The position numbers were made by a program, and so were the translations under genes. This document shows positions 17,273 to 27,633 of a stretch of 51,417 bases of DNA, in pieces. Source of the stretch: Shewanella saliphila. GTDB lineage: Bacteria > Pseudomonadota > Gammaproteobacteria > Enterobacterales > Shewanellaceae. Under the pieces are notes generated by a model. That model was not told the DNA's origin. It was given only the letters and a program-made list of their open reading frames with translations, and ran no database searches. Each line of letters starts with the position of its first letter. Within the stretch, counting starts at the first letter, position 1. The DNA is taken from positions 1 to 51,417 of the forward strand of contig NZ_BMQV01000036.1 in assembly GCF_014648295.1 (NCBI RefSeq). Direction: 5' to 3'.

Positions 17273-17821
17273 ATGATGAACCAACACAGTTTAGCGCTTA
17301 TCAAGAACAGTATTCAAACCATTCCTGATTATCCAAAACCAGGCATTATGTTCCGTGATGTCACAAGTTTGTTAGAAAGCGCTGAAGCGTATAAAGCCAC
17401 TATTGCCATTTTAGTCGCTCACTATCAATCTAAAGGTTTTACTAAAGTGGTTGGCACAGAAGCGCGTGGCTTCTTGTTTGGTGCTCCATTAGCATTAGAG
17501 CTCGGTGTTGGTTTTGTTCCTGTGCGTAAACCAGGTAAATTACCGCGTGAAACCATTAGCCAGACCTATGAATTAGAATACGGTAAAGATACCCTAGAAA
17601 TTCATACCGACGCGATTAATGCCAACGACAAAGTGTTAGTTATTGACGATTTATTAGCGACTGGCGGCACCATCGAAGCCACTGTAAAACTGATCCGTGA
17701 GCTTGGCGGTGAAGTAGGGCATGCTGCCTTTGTTATTTCATTACCTGAAATTGGCGGCGAAAAGCGTCTACAAGATTTAGGGATTGAAGTATTAAGCTTG
17801 TGTGAGTTTGATGGCGAATAG
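17273..17821 (+). CDS. apt: Adenine phosphoribosyltransferase
   Basis: A 182-residue purine-salvage enzyme that makes AMP from adenine and PRPP. The PRPP-binding motif [13 protein letters not shown] is intact; the N-terminal [18 protein letters not shown] and [31 protein letters not shown] segments are diagnostic. ATG 17273 is followed by a second ATG (17276), and either may be used. It lies between ybaN and dnaX as in E. coli, with its own terminator upstream. Confidence 0.97.
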   Translation: MMNQHSLALIKNSIQTIPDYPKPGIMFRDVTSLLESAEAYKATIAILVAHYQSKGFTKVVGTEARGFLFGAPLALELGVGFVPVRKPGKLPRETISQTYELEYGKDTLEIHTDAINANDKVLVIDDLLATGGTIEATVKLIRELGGEVGHAAFVISLPEIGGEKRLQDLGIEVLSLCEFDGE

Positions 17822-17969
17822 CAAGATTAAATAACTGCTAATTAATTAGGCAGTTAACTGCTTTAAAGCGTATCAAAATCACGCTCAACAATAGCATGCC
17901 AGCCCTTGGCATGTTATTGTTATCCCCTTTAATGGGATTGACTCCCGATGGCTCTCTGTGGGGATTTTC

Positions 17970-20789
17970 ATGTCTTATCAAGTGCTCGCCCGCAAATGGC
18001 GTCCAGCTAAATTTGAACAAATGGTTGGTCAGTCCCATGTACTCATGGCACTCACTAATGCCTTAAGTCAGCAACGTCTTCATCATGCTTATTTGTTTAC
18101 CGGAACCCGCGGGGTCGGTAAAACCAGTTTGGCGCGCCTGTTTGCCAAAGGGCTTAATTGTGAAACCGGCGTCACCGCCAATCCATGTGGTGAATGTTCA
18201 AGTTGTATTGAAATTGCTCAAGGCCGTTTTGTCGATTTAATTGAGGTCGATGCAGCGTCGCGTACCAAAGTGGATGATACCCGCGAGTTGCTCGACAACG
18301 TGCAATACCGCCCATCTCGTGGCCGCTATAAAGTGTACCTCATCGATGAAGTGCACATGTTATCGCGCAGCAGTTTTAATGCCTTATTAAAAACCTTAGA
18401 AGAACCACCAGAGCACGTAAAATTTTTATTGGCCACCACAGATCCGCATAAATTACCGGTCACGGTATTGTCGCGTTGTTTGCAATTTAATCTGAAAAGT
18501 TTATCGCAACAAGAAATCAGCCAACAGCTTGAATTTGTTATCACTCAAGAGCAATTGCCCTTTGAACAACAAGCCTTAACCTTGTTAGCTAAAGCCGCCA
18601 ACGGCAGTATGCGTGATGCACTGAGTTTAACCGACCAGGCCATAGCGTTTGGTAGCGGTCAGGTGATGCTTGAGCAAGTGCAAACCATGTTGGGCAGTAT
18701 TGATGAACAGCATGTTATTGCGTTATTAAAAGCCTTGTGCGACGCCGATGTAGGCCCGTTAATGCAAATGGTCGCCAAAGTGCTCGCGTTTGGCGCAGAC
18801 GCTGAAGAAGTTCTGCGTAGTTTGTTAGAGTTACTGCACCAAATTACCTTGACTCAATTTGCCCCAGCGGCCGCTCAACAGTCACTCTTTGCCGAGCAAA
18901 TTTTAGCCTTTGCTCAACAATTAGCACCTGAACAAGTGCAGCTTTATTATCAAATGTTACTCAATGGCCGTAAAGATTTGGCCTTTGCGCCAGATCCTAA
19001 GTCGGGTCTTGAAATGGCCTTATTGCGGGCTGTTGCATTTACCCCAGAAAAACAAGTGAAACGTTGGGTTACTACATCTCCTGCCGCGATTGATTTATCA
19101 GCAACGCAAGAGGTCGCAGATACAGGCCCAAAGCCTGAGAACACCGCAGCACTTAGCCAATCTGTATCTGCGGATATTCAATCAGATGAGACGAGTGCCA
19201 AGGTCATTGAGTCACCAAGCCCGATTGCGGATACACATTCGGATGACAATGCTCAAGCGGCAATGATTCAACCGCCCGAGCCTATTAGTGCAGAAGATGA
19301 TGAGCTTGAATCAACCGACCCAGCCTTAAGTGCTGAGCAAAGCTTATTAGTGAGTCAGGCCGAAAGTTTGGGCTATCAGTCGCAAGCTGAACTTGTCCCC
19401 GCGGTGAATGACGCGCAACAGGCGTCTACGACAGTTGCTGTAGAGGCTGATACGTTTAAGTCAGAACCACTCACGAGCGAAGCTCAAGAGGACAATAACG
19501 CGCTTGAAAAGCCAGTTGTTCATACTGAGCCTGAATCAGAACCTATTGAAGTCAGTGTTCAACTGAATACTGATGCCGTTATTGAGCCGGCCTCAAACGC
19601 GGACCCATTCGATGGCTATTCATTTAACGATTTCGACCAAGACGCTGATTATCAACCCTCTGATCATGATGATTATTTAGCGTATTCGGCGCAAAATGAT
19701 ACGGGCACATTTGATGCAATTGCTCCAGAGCAACAAACGACACCATCCACTAGCGCTGAAGATGAGCCTAATGCAGAGAAAACTGCAGCGAAAAATGACT
19801 TTGAAGATCTGCAATCCGATACCCTAGACTTTTTAGATATGGTTTTAGCCAGCCGTGATTCGCTGCTTGCCGATGTCGATGCGTTGCAACAAAAAGAGCA
19901 AAGCGCCAGTAAAGCATCTAGCGCCACTAAGACATCTTTTGGCCCCAAAGCCAAAACCTCTGAGTCTCACGTTTCCCCTCAAGTTACGCCACAACAATCG
20001 CCTGCTGAGATTGAAAACCTCGCGCCAGTAAAGCCTGAGTCAAATAGCCCAACACCAGCAATATCGGCAACAGTTGAGCTGAGTGAGCAGAGTAATACGC
20101 AATCACAGCCCACAGTATTGCAAGATAGAGCACCTTGGGTAAAACCAGAGCCAGGTGAAGAGATTACCGCCTTTGCCGACGTTGCAGGAAAGCCTGACTC
20201 CGAGCCTCAGAGCGCCAAAGTTGATGTTCAAGTTAATGCATCTGTTGCAGTCAATCAGCATATTGATGCCCAACCGTTAACGAATACAGCGCAAGCGTCA
20301 GCAAGGGAACAAACGACAGAGTTAGTGCCTTTTACGCCCCACAGTATTGAAGGAAATGAGCTTGATTTACATTGGTATAAAGTGATGACCCATGTATCAG
20401 TCGGTGGACGCGTTCGTCAACTCGGGGTTAACTCGGTTTTTCAAGCGCACTCCAATCCAATCGTGTTAGTGCTAAAGCCTGATCAAAAGCATTTGTCAGC
20501 GCCGATAGCGATTGATCAATTACAAGTCGCACTAACAGAATATTTGCAGCAGCCAATAGAGGTGCAAATCCAAATTGGTGTTGTTGCAAACCGTGAAACA
20601 CCGTTAGAATTACGTAAACGCTTTCATCGTGAATTAATTGCTCAGGCCGAGCAGTCAATACTACAAGATGATAATACCCAGTGGATGATCCAGCGTTTAT
20701 CGGCGCAACTAGACAGTGACAGTATTGAATACCCGCCAGAGCAATTGGCGCAAATAGCCCAAGATATTGCTCAAATAACGGTTCAATAA
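17970..20789 (+). CDS. dnaX: DNA polymerase III subunits tau/gamma (clamp loader ATPase)
   Basis: A 939-residue clamp-loader ATPase. MSYQVLARKWRP opens it; Walker A GTRGVGKTS is at 45-53, the zinc module uses Cys 64, 73, 76 and 79, and Walker B is in VYLIDEVHML. Domain III ends near residue 365. About 430 residues of acidic, Ser/Ala/Pro/Gln-rich, apparently disordered linker follow. A folded C-terminal domain (from about residue 795, DLHWYKVMTHVSVGGRVRQLG) corresponds to the tau region binding the polymerase alpha subunit. It is much longer than E. coli tau (643). I found no A AAA AAG slippery site, so gamma by the E. coli route is not evident. The start is ATG 17970; the in-frame GTG at 17958 is not conserved. 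Confidence 0.96.
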   Translation: MSYQVLARKWRPAKFEQMVGQSHVLMALTNALSQQRLHHAYLFTGTRGVGKTSLARLFAKGLNCETGVTANPCGECSSCIEIAQGRFVDLIEVDAASRTKVDDTRELLDNVQYRPSRGRYKVYLIDEVHMLSRSSFNALLKTLEEPPEHVKFLLATTDPHKLPVTVLSRCLQFNLKSLSQQEISQQLEFVITQEQLPFEQQALTLLAKAANGSMRDALSLTDQAIAFGSGQVMLEQVQTMLGSIDEQHVIALLKALCDADVGPLMQMVAKVLAFGADAEEVLRSLLELLHQITLTQFAPAAAQQSLFAEQILAFAQQLAPEQVQLYYQMLLNGRKDLAFAPDPKSGLEMALLRAVAFTPEKQVKRWVTTSPAAIDLSATQEVADTGPKPENTAALSQSVSADIQSDETSAKVIESPSPIADTHSDDNAQAAMIQPPEPISAEDDELESTDPALSAEQSLLVSQAESLGYQSQAELVPAVNDAQQASTTVAVEADTFKSEPLTSEAQEDNNALEKPVVHTEPESEPIEVSVQLNTDAVIEPASNADPFDGYSFNDFDQDADYQPSDHDDYLAYSAQNDTGTFDAIAPEQQTTPSTSAEDEPNAEKTAAKNDFEDLQSDTLDFLDMVLASRDSLLADVDALQQKEQSASKASSATKTSFGPKAKTSESHVSPQVTPQQSPAEIENLAPVKPESNSPTPAISATVELSEQSNTQSQPTVLQDRAPWVKPEPGEEITAFADVAGKPDSEPQSAKVDVQVNASVAVNQHIDAQPLTNTAQASAREQTTELVPFTPHSIEGNELDLHWYKVMTHVSVGGRVRQLGVNSVFQAHSNPIVLVLKPDQKHLSAPIAIDQLQVALTEYLQQPIEVQIQIGVVANRETPLELRKRFHRELIAQAEQSILQDDNTQWMIQRLSAQLDSDSIEYPPEQLAQIAQDIAQITVQ

Positions 20790-20932
20790 TGTTCAGTAAA
20801 ACGTAATTTAGGTTGAAATGAACATATCTTCATCTCAAAAATGCTCAGCCTAGATTGCCAATCACATTTTTTTCAGTAAGATTAGCGCCACTATGGCGAC
20901 TTGCTAACAACCTCAATTAGAGAGAGACGACT

Positions 20933-21265
20933 ATGTTTGGTGGAAAAGGCGGAATGGGCAATTTAATGAAACAAGCCCAAATGATGCAAGACAAAATGGC
21001 AAAAGTGCAGGAAGAAATTGCACGCACCGAAATGACCGGTGAAGCTGGTGCTGGCCTCGTTAAAGTCACAATGACTGGCAGCCACAATGTCCGCAAAGTT
21101 GAAATCGACCCAAGCTTAATGGAAGATGACAAAGAAATGCTAGAAGACTTAATTGCTGCAGCATGTAACGATGCAGCGCGTCGTTTAGAAGAAAATCAAA
21201 AGACTAAAATGGCCGAAGTGACTGGCGGTATGCAATTACCACCAGGAATGAAAATGCCGTTTTAA
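20933..21265 (+). CDS. ybaB: Nucleoid-associated protein YbaB/EbfC
   Basis: A 110-residue protein: [30 protein letters not shown] is the conserved N-terminus, followed by [23 protein letters not shown]. The family binds DNA as a dimer and is normally encoded between dnaX and recR. Here recR is displaced by about 1.6 kb. ATG 20933 is preceded by AGAGAGA. A strong hairpin terminator follows. Confidence 0.96.
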   Translation: MFGGKGGMGNLMKQAQMMQDKMAKVQEEIARTEMTGEAGAGLVKVTMTGSHNVRKVEIDPSLMEDDKEMLEDLIAAACNDAARRLEENQKTKMAEVTGGMQLPPGMKMPF

Positions 21266-21284
21266 TCGTTGTTTGGTACAACAC

Positions 21285-21319
21285 GCAAAAAAGCTCAAGC
21301 ATCATGCTTGAGCTTTTTT
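21285..21319. terminator. Bidirectional terminator between ybaB and a convergent small gene
   Basis: AAAAAAGCTCAAGCA and TGCTTGAGCTTTTTT form a long perfect stem, with T runs on both strands. Confidence 0.95.
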
Positions 21320-21320
21320 G

Positions 21321-21593
21321 TTATGCGTCTGAGTCAGTTGGTACAGCGTCTAATACCACATAACCTTGGGCTTGATAATCATTAATACATTGCTGAAATT
21401 TGTTTTCGAGTTTGATTTCATCAAAAAAACCAAAGGCATACGAGTCACATTTTACTTTCATTTTTTGATCGTTTATCAATATTGCTTCTTTCTTTAATTC
21501 TGCAAATCCCATTGCATACGCAATGTCGACAAACTTGAGATTAATTAGATAGCCAAGCGCCACTGCGACAATGATAATAATCAGCTTTTTCAT
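21321..21593 (-). CDS. Small exported or membrane-anchored hypothetical protein
   Basis: A 90-residue protein with a hydrophobic N-terminal helix (KKLIIIIVAVALGYLINL) that acts as an uncleaved anchor or signal peptide, then a polar region with two cysteines (KVKCDSYAF and QQCINDY) that could form a disulfide outside the cytoplasm. I do not recognise the family. The start is supported by AAGGAT upstream of the minus-strand ATG at 21593. It is convergent with ybaB and sits in the block inserted between ybaB and recR. Confidence 0.7.
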   Translation of the reverse strand: MKKLIIIIVAVALGYLINLKFVDIAYAMGFAELKKEAILINDQKMKVKCDSYAFGFFDEIKLENKFQQCINDYQAQGYVVLDAVPTDSDA

Positions 21594-21997
21594 AATACAT
21601 CCTTAATATTATTAATGATTCCATGAGTTATTCAGTGAGCGTTTACTGTTCAATTTAGTATGTTGCACTATCACTGGGTATAAAACTAGTAAGCAATCCT
21701 TATGCCAAATAATAATCCATATTAAATCATGCTCTTAGTGGTATTTATTACGCCGTCGATGGTTTTAGTTAGCGAGCATGTGGTTAATCTGACCAATTAT
21801 TATGCTAATTGATTATATTAATTGTGTCACAGGTTTAAGTCTTTTTAGTCGACATTAGTGGTCAAAGATCAAGCTTAAAAAATTCAACCTAAAGTATCTG
21901 ATTTTTGACTCCAGGTTAAAAATATTTGACATATGGTGGTAGTGGATTATGATAAGTGAAGTTAAAGATTTTATACATCAAGTATACTGAGGTTTAC
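21594..21997. other. Intergenic region, no gene seen
   Basis: About 400 bases of AT-rich DNA between divergent small genes. It must hold promoters for both. I found no clear terminator, RNA structure or strong consensus promoter in it. Confidence 0.5.
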
Positions 21998-22495
21998 ATG
22001 GACAATAAACAGAAAGTGATTCAATGGTTACAGGAAACCAGCTTTAGAGAGCTGACGTTATCGGTCGATTTTTTAGTGACCGGGTATATTGGTTACTTGT
22101 ACGTCAGTGCCTTAGTCAATGCGACCCCAGAACAATTAGCGTCAATCGCGTGGCTATCGACTTTGTTACTGCAAATTATTATCTATTCAATTGTATTAAT
22201 GGTGATCAGTTACATTGTGCTGGGGCTAATCAGTGATAATGAGCTGTACCAACCGATGGATGTCAGAGAAAAGCAGATTAATTTGGTTGGTTATAAATAC
22301 AGTGCCATCATTTTGCAAGTAGGGGTGATTTTAGCGCTAGTTCAATATAATATCGCCGCCCAAGGTTTTGAGTTTATGCAATCGAGTGTGCCACATTTAC
22401 CGTTGCATATTTTAGTGGGCGCATTCTTATTGGCCGAATTAGCGCACTATGGCGTGCAATTGTACAAGGGGCGTACAGGAGACATTTATGGGTGA
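21998..22495 (+). CDS. Four-helix membrane protein paired with an XRE regulator
   Basis: A 165-residue protein with about four transmembrane helices (near residues 20-40, 50-75, 100-122 and 135-152), no recognised catalytic motif and a positively charged C-terminus. The start is ATG 21998 with GAGG upstream; the in-frame GTG at 21956 adds 14 residues without a ribosome binding site. Its stop codon overlaps the start of the following XRE regulator by 8 bases, so the two are translationally coupled. Pairs of a small membrane protein and a short Cro-like regulator are common in bacteria, and the membrane partner may be the regulator's target or sensor; this is inference. Confidence 0.75.
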   Translation: MDNKQKVIQWLQETSFRELTLSVDFLVTGYIGYLYVSALVNATPEQLASIAWLSTLLLQIIIYSIVLMVISYIVLGLISDNELYQPMDVREKQINLVGYKYSAIILQVGVILALVQYNIAAQGFEFMQSSVPHLPLHILVGAFLLAELAHYGVQLYKGRTGDIYG

Positions 22496-22721
22496 TCCTG
22501 CTGACAATAAACTTGGGATTTCAAACTCTATCCGTACGTTACGGTTTTTACGTAATGAAATGACCCAAAAACAATTGGCCGATCTAATAGGTGTTACCCG
22601 CCAAACTATCATGGCGATTGAATCCAATAAATACTCACCAACGCTTGAGGTGGCTTTTAAAATTGCAGAAGTGTTTAATTTGCCGCTTGATCAAGTGTTT
22701 AGTTATCGCTCAGAGAAGTAG
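22488..22721 (+). CDS. Short XRE/Cro-family transcriptional regulator
   Basis: A 77-residue regulator that is essentially a single helix-turn-helix: IRTLRFLRNEMTQKQLADLIGVTRQTIMAIESNKYSPTLEVAFKIAEVFNLPLDQVFSY. This is the short YozG-like type that binds DNA as a dimer with no effector domain. The start is ATG 22488, preceded by AGGAG inside the upstream membrane-protein gene, overlapping its end by 8 bases. Confidence 0.9.
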   Translation: MGDPADNKLGISNSIRTLRFLRNEMTQKQLADLIGVTRQTIMAIESNKYSPTLEVAFKIAEVFNLPLDQVFSYRSEK

Positions 22722-22928
22722 TCTGGCACAGTCTTGTGCCAGCAACATATAACGATTTACAATCTCTGGCCAACAACGATAATCCATGACATTTTTTGTG
22801 ATTTTCAGTTGAGGCTTTTTGCTTCGATTCTCAGCTTCGAAAATGGGTTAGATTAATAGTGACAGCCATTAAATGGCTTAGGTGAAGTGTTTACACAAGT
22901 GTTTATTTATTAAGGTATTGGCAATTAT

Positions 22929-23528
22929 ATGAAATTTAGTCCTTTGGTCGATGAGTTAATCCAGTCTTTACGTGGTTTACCTGGTGTAGGACCTAAATCG
23001 GCGCAACGTATGGCATTTCAACTGCTTGAGCGTGAACGTAAAGTCGGATTAAAACTGGCTGATTCATTACAAAAAGCCATGTCAGAAGTAGGGCATTGCC
23101 AAAGTTGCCGTACCTTTACGGAACAAGAGCTGTGTCCTATTTGCTCAAGTCACCGTAGGGTTAATGCAGGGGTGATTTGTGTGGTTGAAACACCAGCAGA
23201 TGTCTTAGCGATTGAAGCGGGTGGTCACTTTAGCGGGCGTTACTTTGTATTACTTGGGCATTTATCGCCACTTGATGGTGTGGGCCCAGAAGAGTTAGGG
23301 CTGGCGTTGCTAGAAAAACATTTAGCCTCAGATGATGTCAATGAACTGATTTTAGCCACCAACCCAACCGTTGAAGGTGATGCCACCGCGCATTTTATTG
23401 CTGATATGGCCAGACGTCATAAAGTGGTTATCAGCCGTATTGCACATGGCGTACCTGTTGGCGGTGAGCTTGAATATGTCGACAGCACCACGTTGGCGTT
23501 ATCCTTTAACGGACGAATTCCCCTTTAA
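22929..23528 (+). CDS. recR: Recombination protein RecR
   Basis: A 199-residue protein. Order of domains: helix-hairpin-helix ([17 protein letters not shown]), C4 zinc finger with Cys 57, 60, 69 and 72, TOPRIM domain ([34 protein letters not shown]), and the C-terminal [29 protein letters not shown]. RecR acts with RecF and RecO to load RecA at single-strand gaps. The ribosome binding site is weak (AAGG well upstream). It is separated from ybaB by accessory genes, unlike in E. coli. Confidence 0.97.
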   Translation: MKFSPLVDELIQSLRGLPGVGPKSAQRMAFQLLERERKVGLKLADSLQKAMSEVGHCQSCRTFTEQELCPICSSHRRVNAGVICVVETPADVLAIEAGGHFSGRYFVLLGHLSPLDGVGPEELGLALLEKHLASDDVNELILATNPTVEGDATAHFIADMARRHKVVISRIAHGVPVGGELEYVDSTTLALSFNGRIPL

Positions 23529-23690
23529 CCACTCATCATAAGGATTACCTGCCAATAGCAAATTGGCAGGCCTTTATTGATATTGTCGACATTAGTGCAC
23601 TATTTTTAAGCATTTATTTGGCTTAATTACGCTTTGTATCGAAAAAAGTGCTGTAGCTGGCGATTTATTCGACAATAAACTATTTCAGCC

Positions 23691-23718
23691 CTTGAAAACA
23701 ATTTAAAGCCCCCCATTT
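23691..23718 (+). promoter_or_regulatory. Heat-shock (sigma32) promoter of htpG
   Basis: CTTGAAA at 23691-23697 and CCCCATTT at 23711-23718, separated by 13 bases, match the sigma32 consensus (CTTGAAA, CCCCATnT) at every defined position. Transcription would begin near 23725, about 70 bases before the htpG ATG. Confidence 0.9.
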
Positions 23719-23795
23719 CTTGGTTAACGAAGATTTTTATACGAGTGGATGATTCGACTCGTTTTGTATTAACGTAACACCAAGGGAAATTATTC

Positions 23796-25709
23796 ATGTC
23801 ACAACAAGAAACTCATGGCTTTCAAACCGAAGTAAAACAACTGCTGCATTTGATGATCCACTCTTTGTATTCAAATAAAGAGATTTTCTTACGTGAATTA
23901 GTCTCAAATGCTGCCGATGCTGCAGACAAATTACGCTATCTAGCGCTAACCGATGATGCCTTGTATGAAGGCGATGGCGAGCTTAGAGTGCGTGTGAGTG
24001 CCGATAAAGAAAAAGGCACTGTAACCATTTCTGATAACGGAATTGGTATGACACGTGACGGCGTTATAGAACATTTAGGTACTATTGCTAAATCGGGCAC
24101 TAAAGAGTTCTTTAATAACTTATCTGGCGAAGCCTCAAAAGACTCGCAACTTATTGGTCAGTTTGGTGTGGGCTTCTACTCAGCCTTTATCGTGGCTAAA
24201 AAAGTGGTAGTACGTACTCGTGCTGCAGGCCATGCCGTAAACGAAGCGGTATTGTGGGAGTCAGAAGGTGAAGGTTCATTTAACGTTGAAACCGTCACTA
24301 AAAACACACGCGGAACTGAAATCACTTTGCATTTACGTGACGAAGAAACTGAATTTGCAGATGACTTCCGTTTACGCTCAATTATTTCAAAGTACTCAGA
24401 CCATATCTCTATTCCGGTAGAAATGTTTGAAGCTGGTCAACCAGAGTCAGAAGGTGAAGACGGCGAAAAAATTGCCGCCACTGAAGGTTCTTGGAAACCA
24501 ATGAACAAAGCGACAGCGCTTTGGACACGCAATAAATCTGATATTACAGACGAAGAATACCAAGAGTTTTATAAGCATATCTCACACGATTACGCCGATG
24601 CGCTTAAATGGTCTCACAACCGTGTTGAAGGCAAACAAGAATACACCAGCTTATTGTATATTCCTGCTAAAGCGCCTTGGGATCTGTTTAACCGTGACCA
24701 CAAACACGGCTTAAAACTGTTTGTACAACGTGTGTTTGTAATGGACGATGCTGAGCAATTTATGCCAACGTATTTACGTTTTGTAAAAGGCTTAATTGAC
24801 TCAAAAGATCTGCCATTAAACGTGTCGCGTGAAATTTTACAAGATAACCAAATTACCAAAAACTTACGCCAGGCCTTAACTAAGCGTGTGTTAGGTATGT
24901 TAGAAAAAATCGCTCAAAATGATCCTGAAACTTATCAATCATTTTGGGCTGAGTTTGGCCAAGTATTAAAAGAAGGCCCAGCTGAAGATTTCGCTAACAA
25001 AGAACGCATTGCTGGTTTATTACGTTTTGCTTCTACTCATGACAATTCAGCGGCGACCACAGTGTCGTTAGACGCTTACATTGAACGCATGAAAGAAGGC
25101 CAAGATAAAATTTACTATATTGTTGCAGACAGTCATGACGCAGCAGTTAACAGCCCTCACTTAGAGTTACTGCGTAAAAAAGGCATTGAAGTTATCTTAA
25201 TGTCTGAGCGTATCGACGAATGGTTAATTAACCACTTAACTGAGTTTAAAGATAAAAAACTTCACTCAGTGACGAAAGGCGATCTTGAGCTCGGTTCATT
25301 AGAAGATGAAGCCGACAAAGAAGCACAAGAAAAAGTGGCTGAAGAAGCAAAAGCCCTCGTTGAACGTATTAAAACAGCATTAGCTGACAAAGTGTCTGAC
25401 GTTAAAGTGACAAGTCGCTTAACCGACACTCCAGCCTGTGTCGTCACTGGCGAAGGTGAAATGTCGACGCAAATGATTAAATTGATGCAAGCGGCAGGGC
25501 AACCTGTTCCAGAGTCAAAGCCAACATTTGAAATCAACCCAACTCATCCATTGGTAGAGCGTTTAAATAACGAAGCCGACGAGGAGTTATTTGCTGATTG
25601 GTCTAACTTGCTTTTACAACAAGCGTTACTGTCTGAAAAAGGTAGCCTGTCCGATCCGTCGGCCTTTATTAAGCTCACCAACCAGATGTTAATGGCCAGT
25701 TTTAAATAA
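23796..25709 (+). CDS. htpG: Chaperone HtpG (Hsp90 family)
   Basis: A 637-residue Hsp90. The GHKL ATP-binding domain shows [22 protein letters not shown] and [11 protein letters not shown]; the middle domain has SREILQDN and the catalytic-arginine region QITKNLRQ; the C-terminal dimerisation domain is complete and lacks the eukaryotic MEEVD tail, as expected. It assists folding of client proteins during stress. A consensus sigma32 promoter lies about 80 bases upstream. The RBS is AAGGGA and a hairpin terminator follows. Confidence 0.98.
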   Translation: MSQQETHGFQTEVKQLLHLMIHSLYSNKEIFLRELVSNAADAADKLRYLALTDDALYEGDGELRVRVSADKEKGTVTISDNGIGMTRDGVIEHLGTIAKSGTKEFFNNLSGEASKDSQLIGQFGVGFYSAFIVAKKVVVRTRAAGHAVNEAVLWESEGEGSFNVETVTKNTRGTEITLHLRDEETEFADDFRLRSIISKYSDHISIPVEMFEAGQPESEGEDGEKIAATEGSWKPMNKATALWTRNKSDITDEEYQEFYKHISHDYADALKWSHNRVEGKQEYTSLLYIPAKAPWDLFNRDHKHGLKLFVQRVFVMDDAEQFMPTYLRFVKGLIDSKDLPLNVSREILQDNQITKNLRQALTKRVLGMLEKIAQNDPETYQSFWAEFGQVLKEGPAEDFANKERIAGLLRFASTHDNSAATTVSLDAYIERMKEGQDKIYYIVADSHDAAVNSPHLELLRKKGIEVILMSERIDEWLINHLTEFKDKKLHSVTKGDLELGSLEDEADKEAQEKVAEEAKALVERIKTALADKVSDVKVTSRLTDTPACVVTGEGEMSTQMIKLMQAAGQPVPESKPTFEINPTHPLVERLNNEADEELFADWSNLLLQQALLSEKGSLSDPSAFIKLTNQMLMASFK

Positions 25710-25725
25710 GCTAACCTAAACAGTT

Positions 25726-25755
25726 AAAGCGGACATTCAGTCCGCTTTTGTTTTT
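25726..25755 (+). terminator. Rho-independent terminator of htpG
   Basis: AAAGCGGAC and GTCCGCTTT enclose ATTCA, followed by TGTTTTTG. Confidence 0.88.
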
Positions 25756-25774
25756 GTCAGTTACCGGGGGCACT

Positions 25775-26638
25775 ATGGACTACCTGATTAATTTAACGAA
25801 AGAAAACATTCAGCAAGTTGTCGATACCTCCATGGAAAAAATGGTGGTATTGGCTTTTTGGGCACAGCAGCAACCTGAAAGTGTACAAATGTTGCAAACC
25901 CTAGAGCAATTAGCTCAAGCTCAGGCTGGGCGTTTTATTTTGGCTAAAGTCGATTGCGAAACCGAAGTCGAAATTGCCAACTACTTTCAAATTCAAAATT
26001 TACCCACCACATTAGTGTTAGATAAAGGCCGCCCAATTGACGGCTTTGCTGGCGTGCAAACACAAGAGCAAGTCGAAATGTTACTCGACAAACATTTGCC
26101 GCCAATGTGGGTACAAGAGTTTGCAGCAATCAAACAACTGCTGGCAGAAGGCGCATTAACTGCCGATGAGTTAGTGCAATTAGCCGCACAGCTTAAAACC
26201 GTGTATAGCGACTCACAACAAGCTGCTGAAGTGGCTTTAGTGATGGTTGACGTGGCTTTGCAACAAGGTTTACTCGCTGATGCCAAAAGCTTACTTTCAG
26301 GAATAGGCCTTGCCGATCAAGATAGTTATTACCAAAACCTAATGGCTAAATTGGCATTAGCCGAAGATGCCGCCGATACGCCAGAAATTAGGCAGTTACA
26401 GCAAGATGTTGAGCAGCAACCAGACAATCTTGAGTTGGTTGTATCACTCGCTAAAGCACTCAATGCAGCACAACGTAACGAAGAAGCCTTAGAGTTATTG
26501 TTTGCTATTTTGCAAAAAGACATGGGCGCACTTGATGGAAAAGTGAAACAGGTGTTCATGGAATTATTGACCGCAATCGGTCAAGGCAATGCACTCGCGA
26601 ATCAATATCGTCGTAAATTGTACACCTTACTGTATTAA
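25775..26638 (+). CDS. cnoX: Thioredoxin-TPR chaperone CnoX (YbbN)
   Basis: A 287-residue protein: a thioredoxin-like domain (about 1-105) followed by TPR-like helical repeats (about 115-287) ending QYRRKLYTLLY, as in E. coli CnoX. CnoX is a holdase that protects proteins from oxidation and hands them to GroEL. At the usual redox site the sequence is FWAQQQPES, with no cysteine at all; E. coli has SQHC. The only early cysteine is in KVDCETE. The start is ATG 25775 with GGGGG upstream; the in-frame start at 25748 overlaps the htpG terminator and is rejected. Its place after htpG suits a stress-protection role. Confidence 0.92.
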   Translation: MDYLINLTKENIQQVVDTSMEKMVVLAFWAQQQPESVQMLQTLEQLAQAQAGRFILAKVDCETEVEIANYFQIQNLPTTLVLDKGRPIDGFAGVQTQEQVEMLLDKHLPPMWVQEFAAIKQLLAEGALTADELVQLAAQLKTVYSDSQQAAEVALVMVDVALQQGLLADAKSLLSGIGLADQDSYYQNLMAKLALAEDAADTPEIRQLQQDVEQQPDNLELVVSLAKALNAAQRNEEALELLFAILQKDMGALDGKVKQVFMELLTAIGQGNALANQYRRKLYTLLY

Positions 26639-26647
26639 ACCAATTGA

Positions 26648-27418
<771 letters not shown>

Positions 27419-27438
27419 TCGCAGCTAATCACTGAATA

Positions 27439-27465
27439 AAAACCTGCTTCGGCAGGTTTTTTTAT
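27439..27465 (+). terminator. Rho-independent terminator of adk
   Basis: AACCTGC and GCAGGTT around TTCG, followed by TTTTT. Confidence 0.93.
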
Positions 27466-27633
27466 ATAAAATTTTGGGTATGCAATCCTTTATACAGAAA
27501 AACCAAAATAACTATGATAAAATCTGCCGCCATTTTCGCAGAGGGTGACTTTTCAACGTTGAATGTCGCCAAAGGCAATTAATTTCACACTTAATTTCAC
27601 ACTGGCAAGGATGCTAAGCTATGAGAGCCCAAT

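Noticed and set aside
21848..23597. 13-base word GTCGACATTAGTG occurring at 21848 and 23585
   Set aside because: Repeats of this length are expected by chance in 51 kb, and there is no flanking similarity.
27552..27563. TTCAACGTTGAA before gsk as a PurR operator
   Set aside because: Only the central bases fit the PurR consensus; the GCAAACG half-sites are missing.
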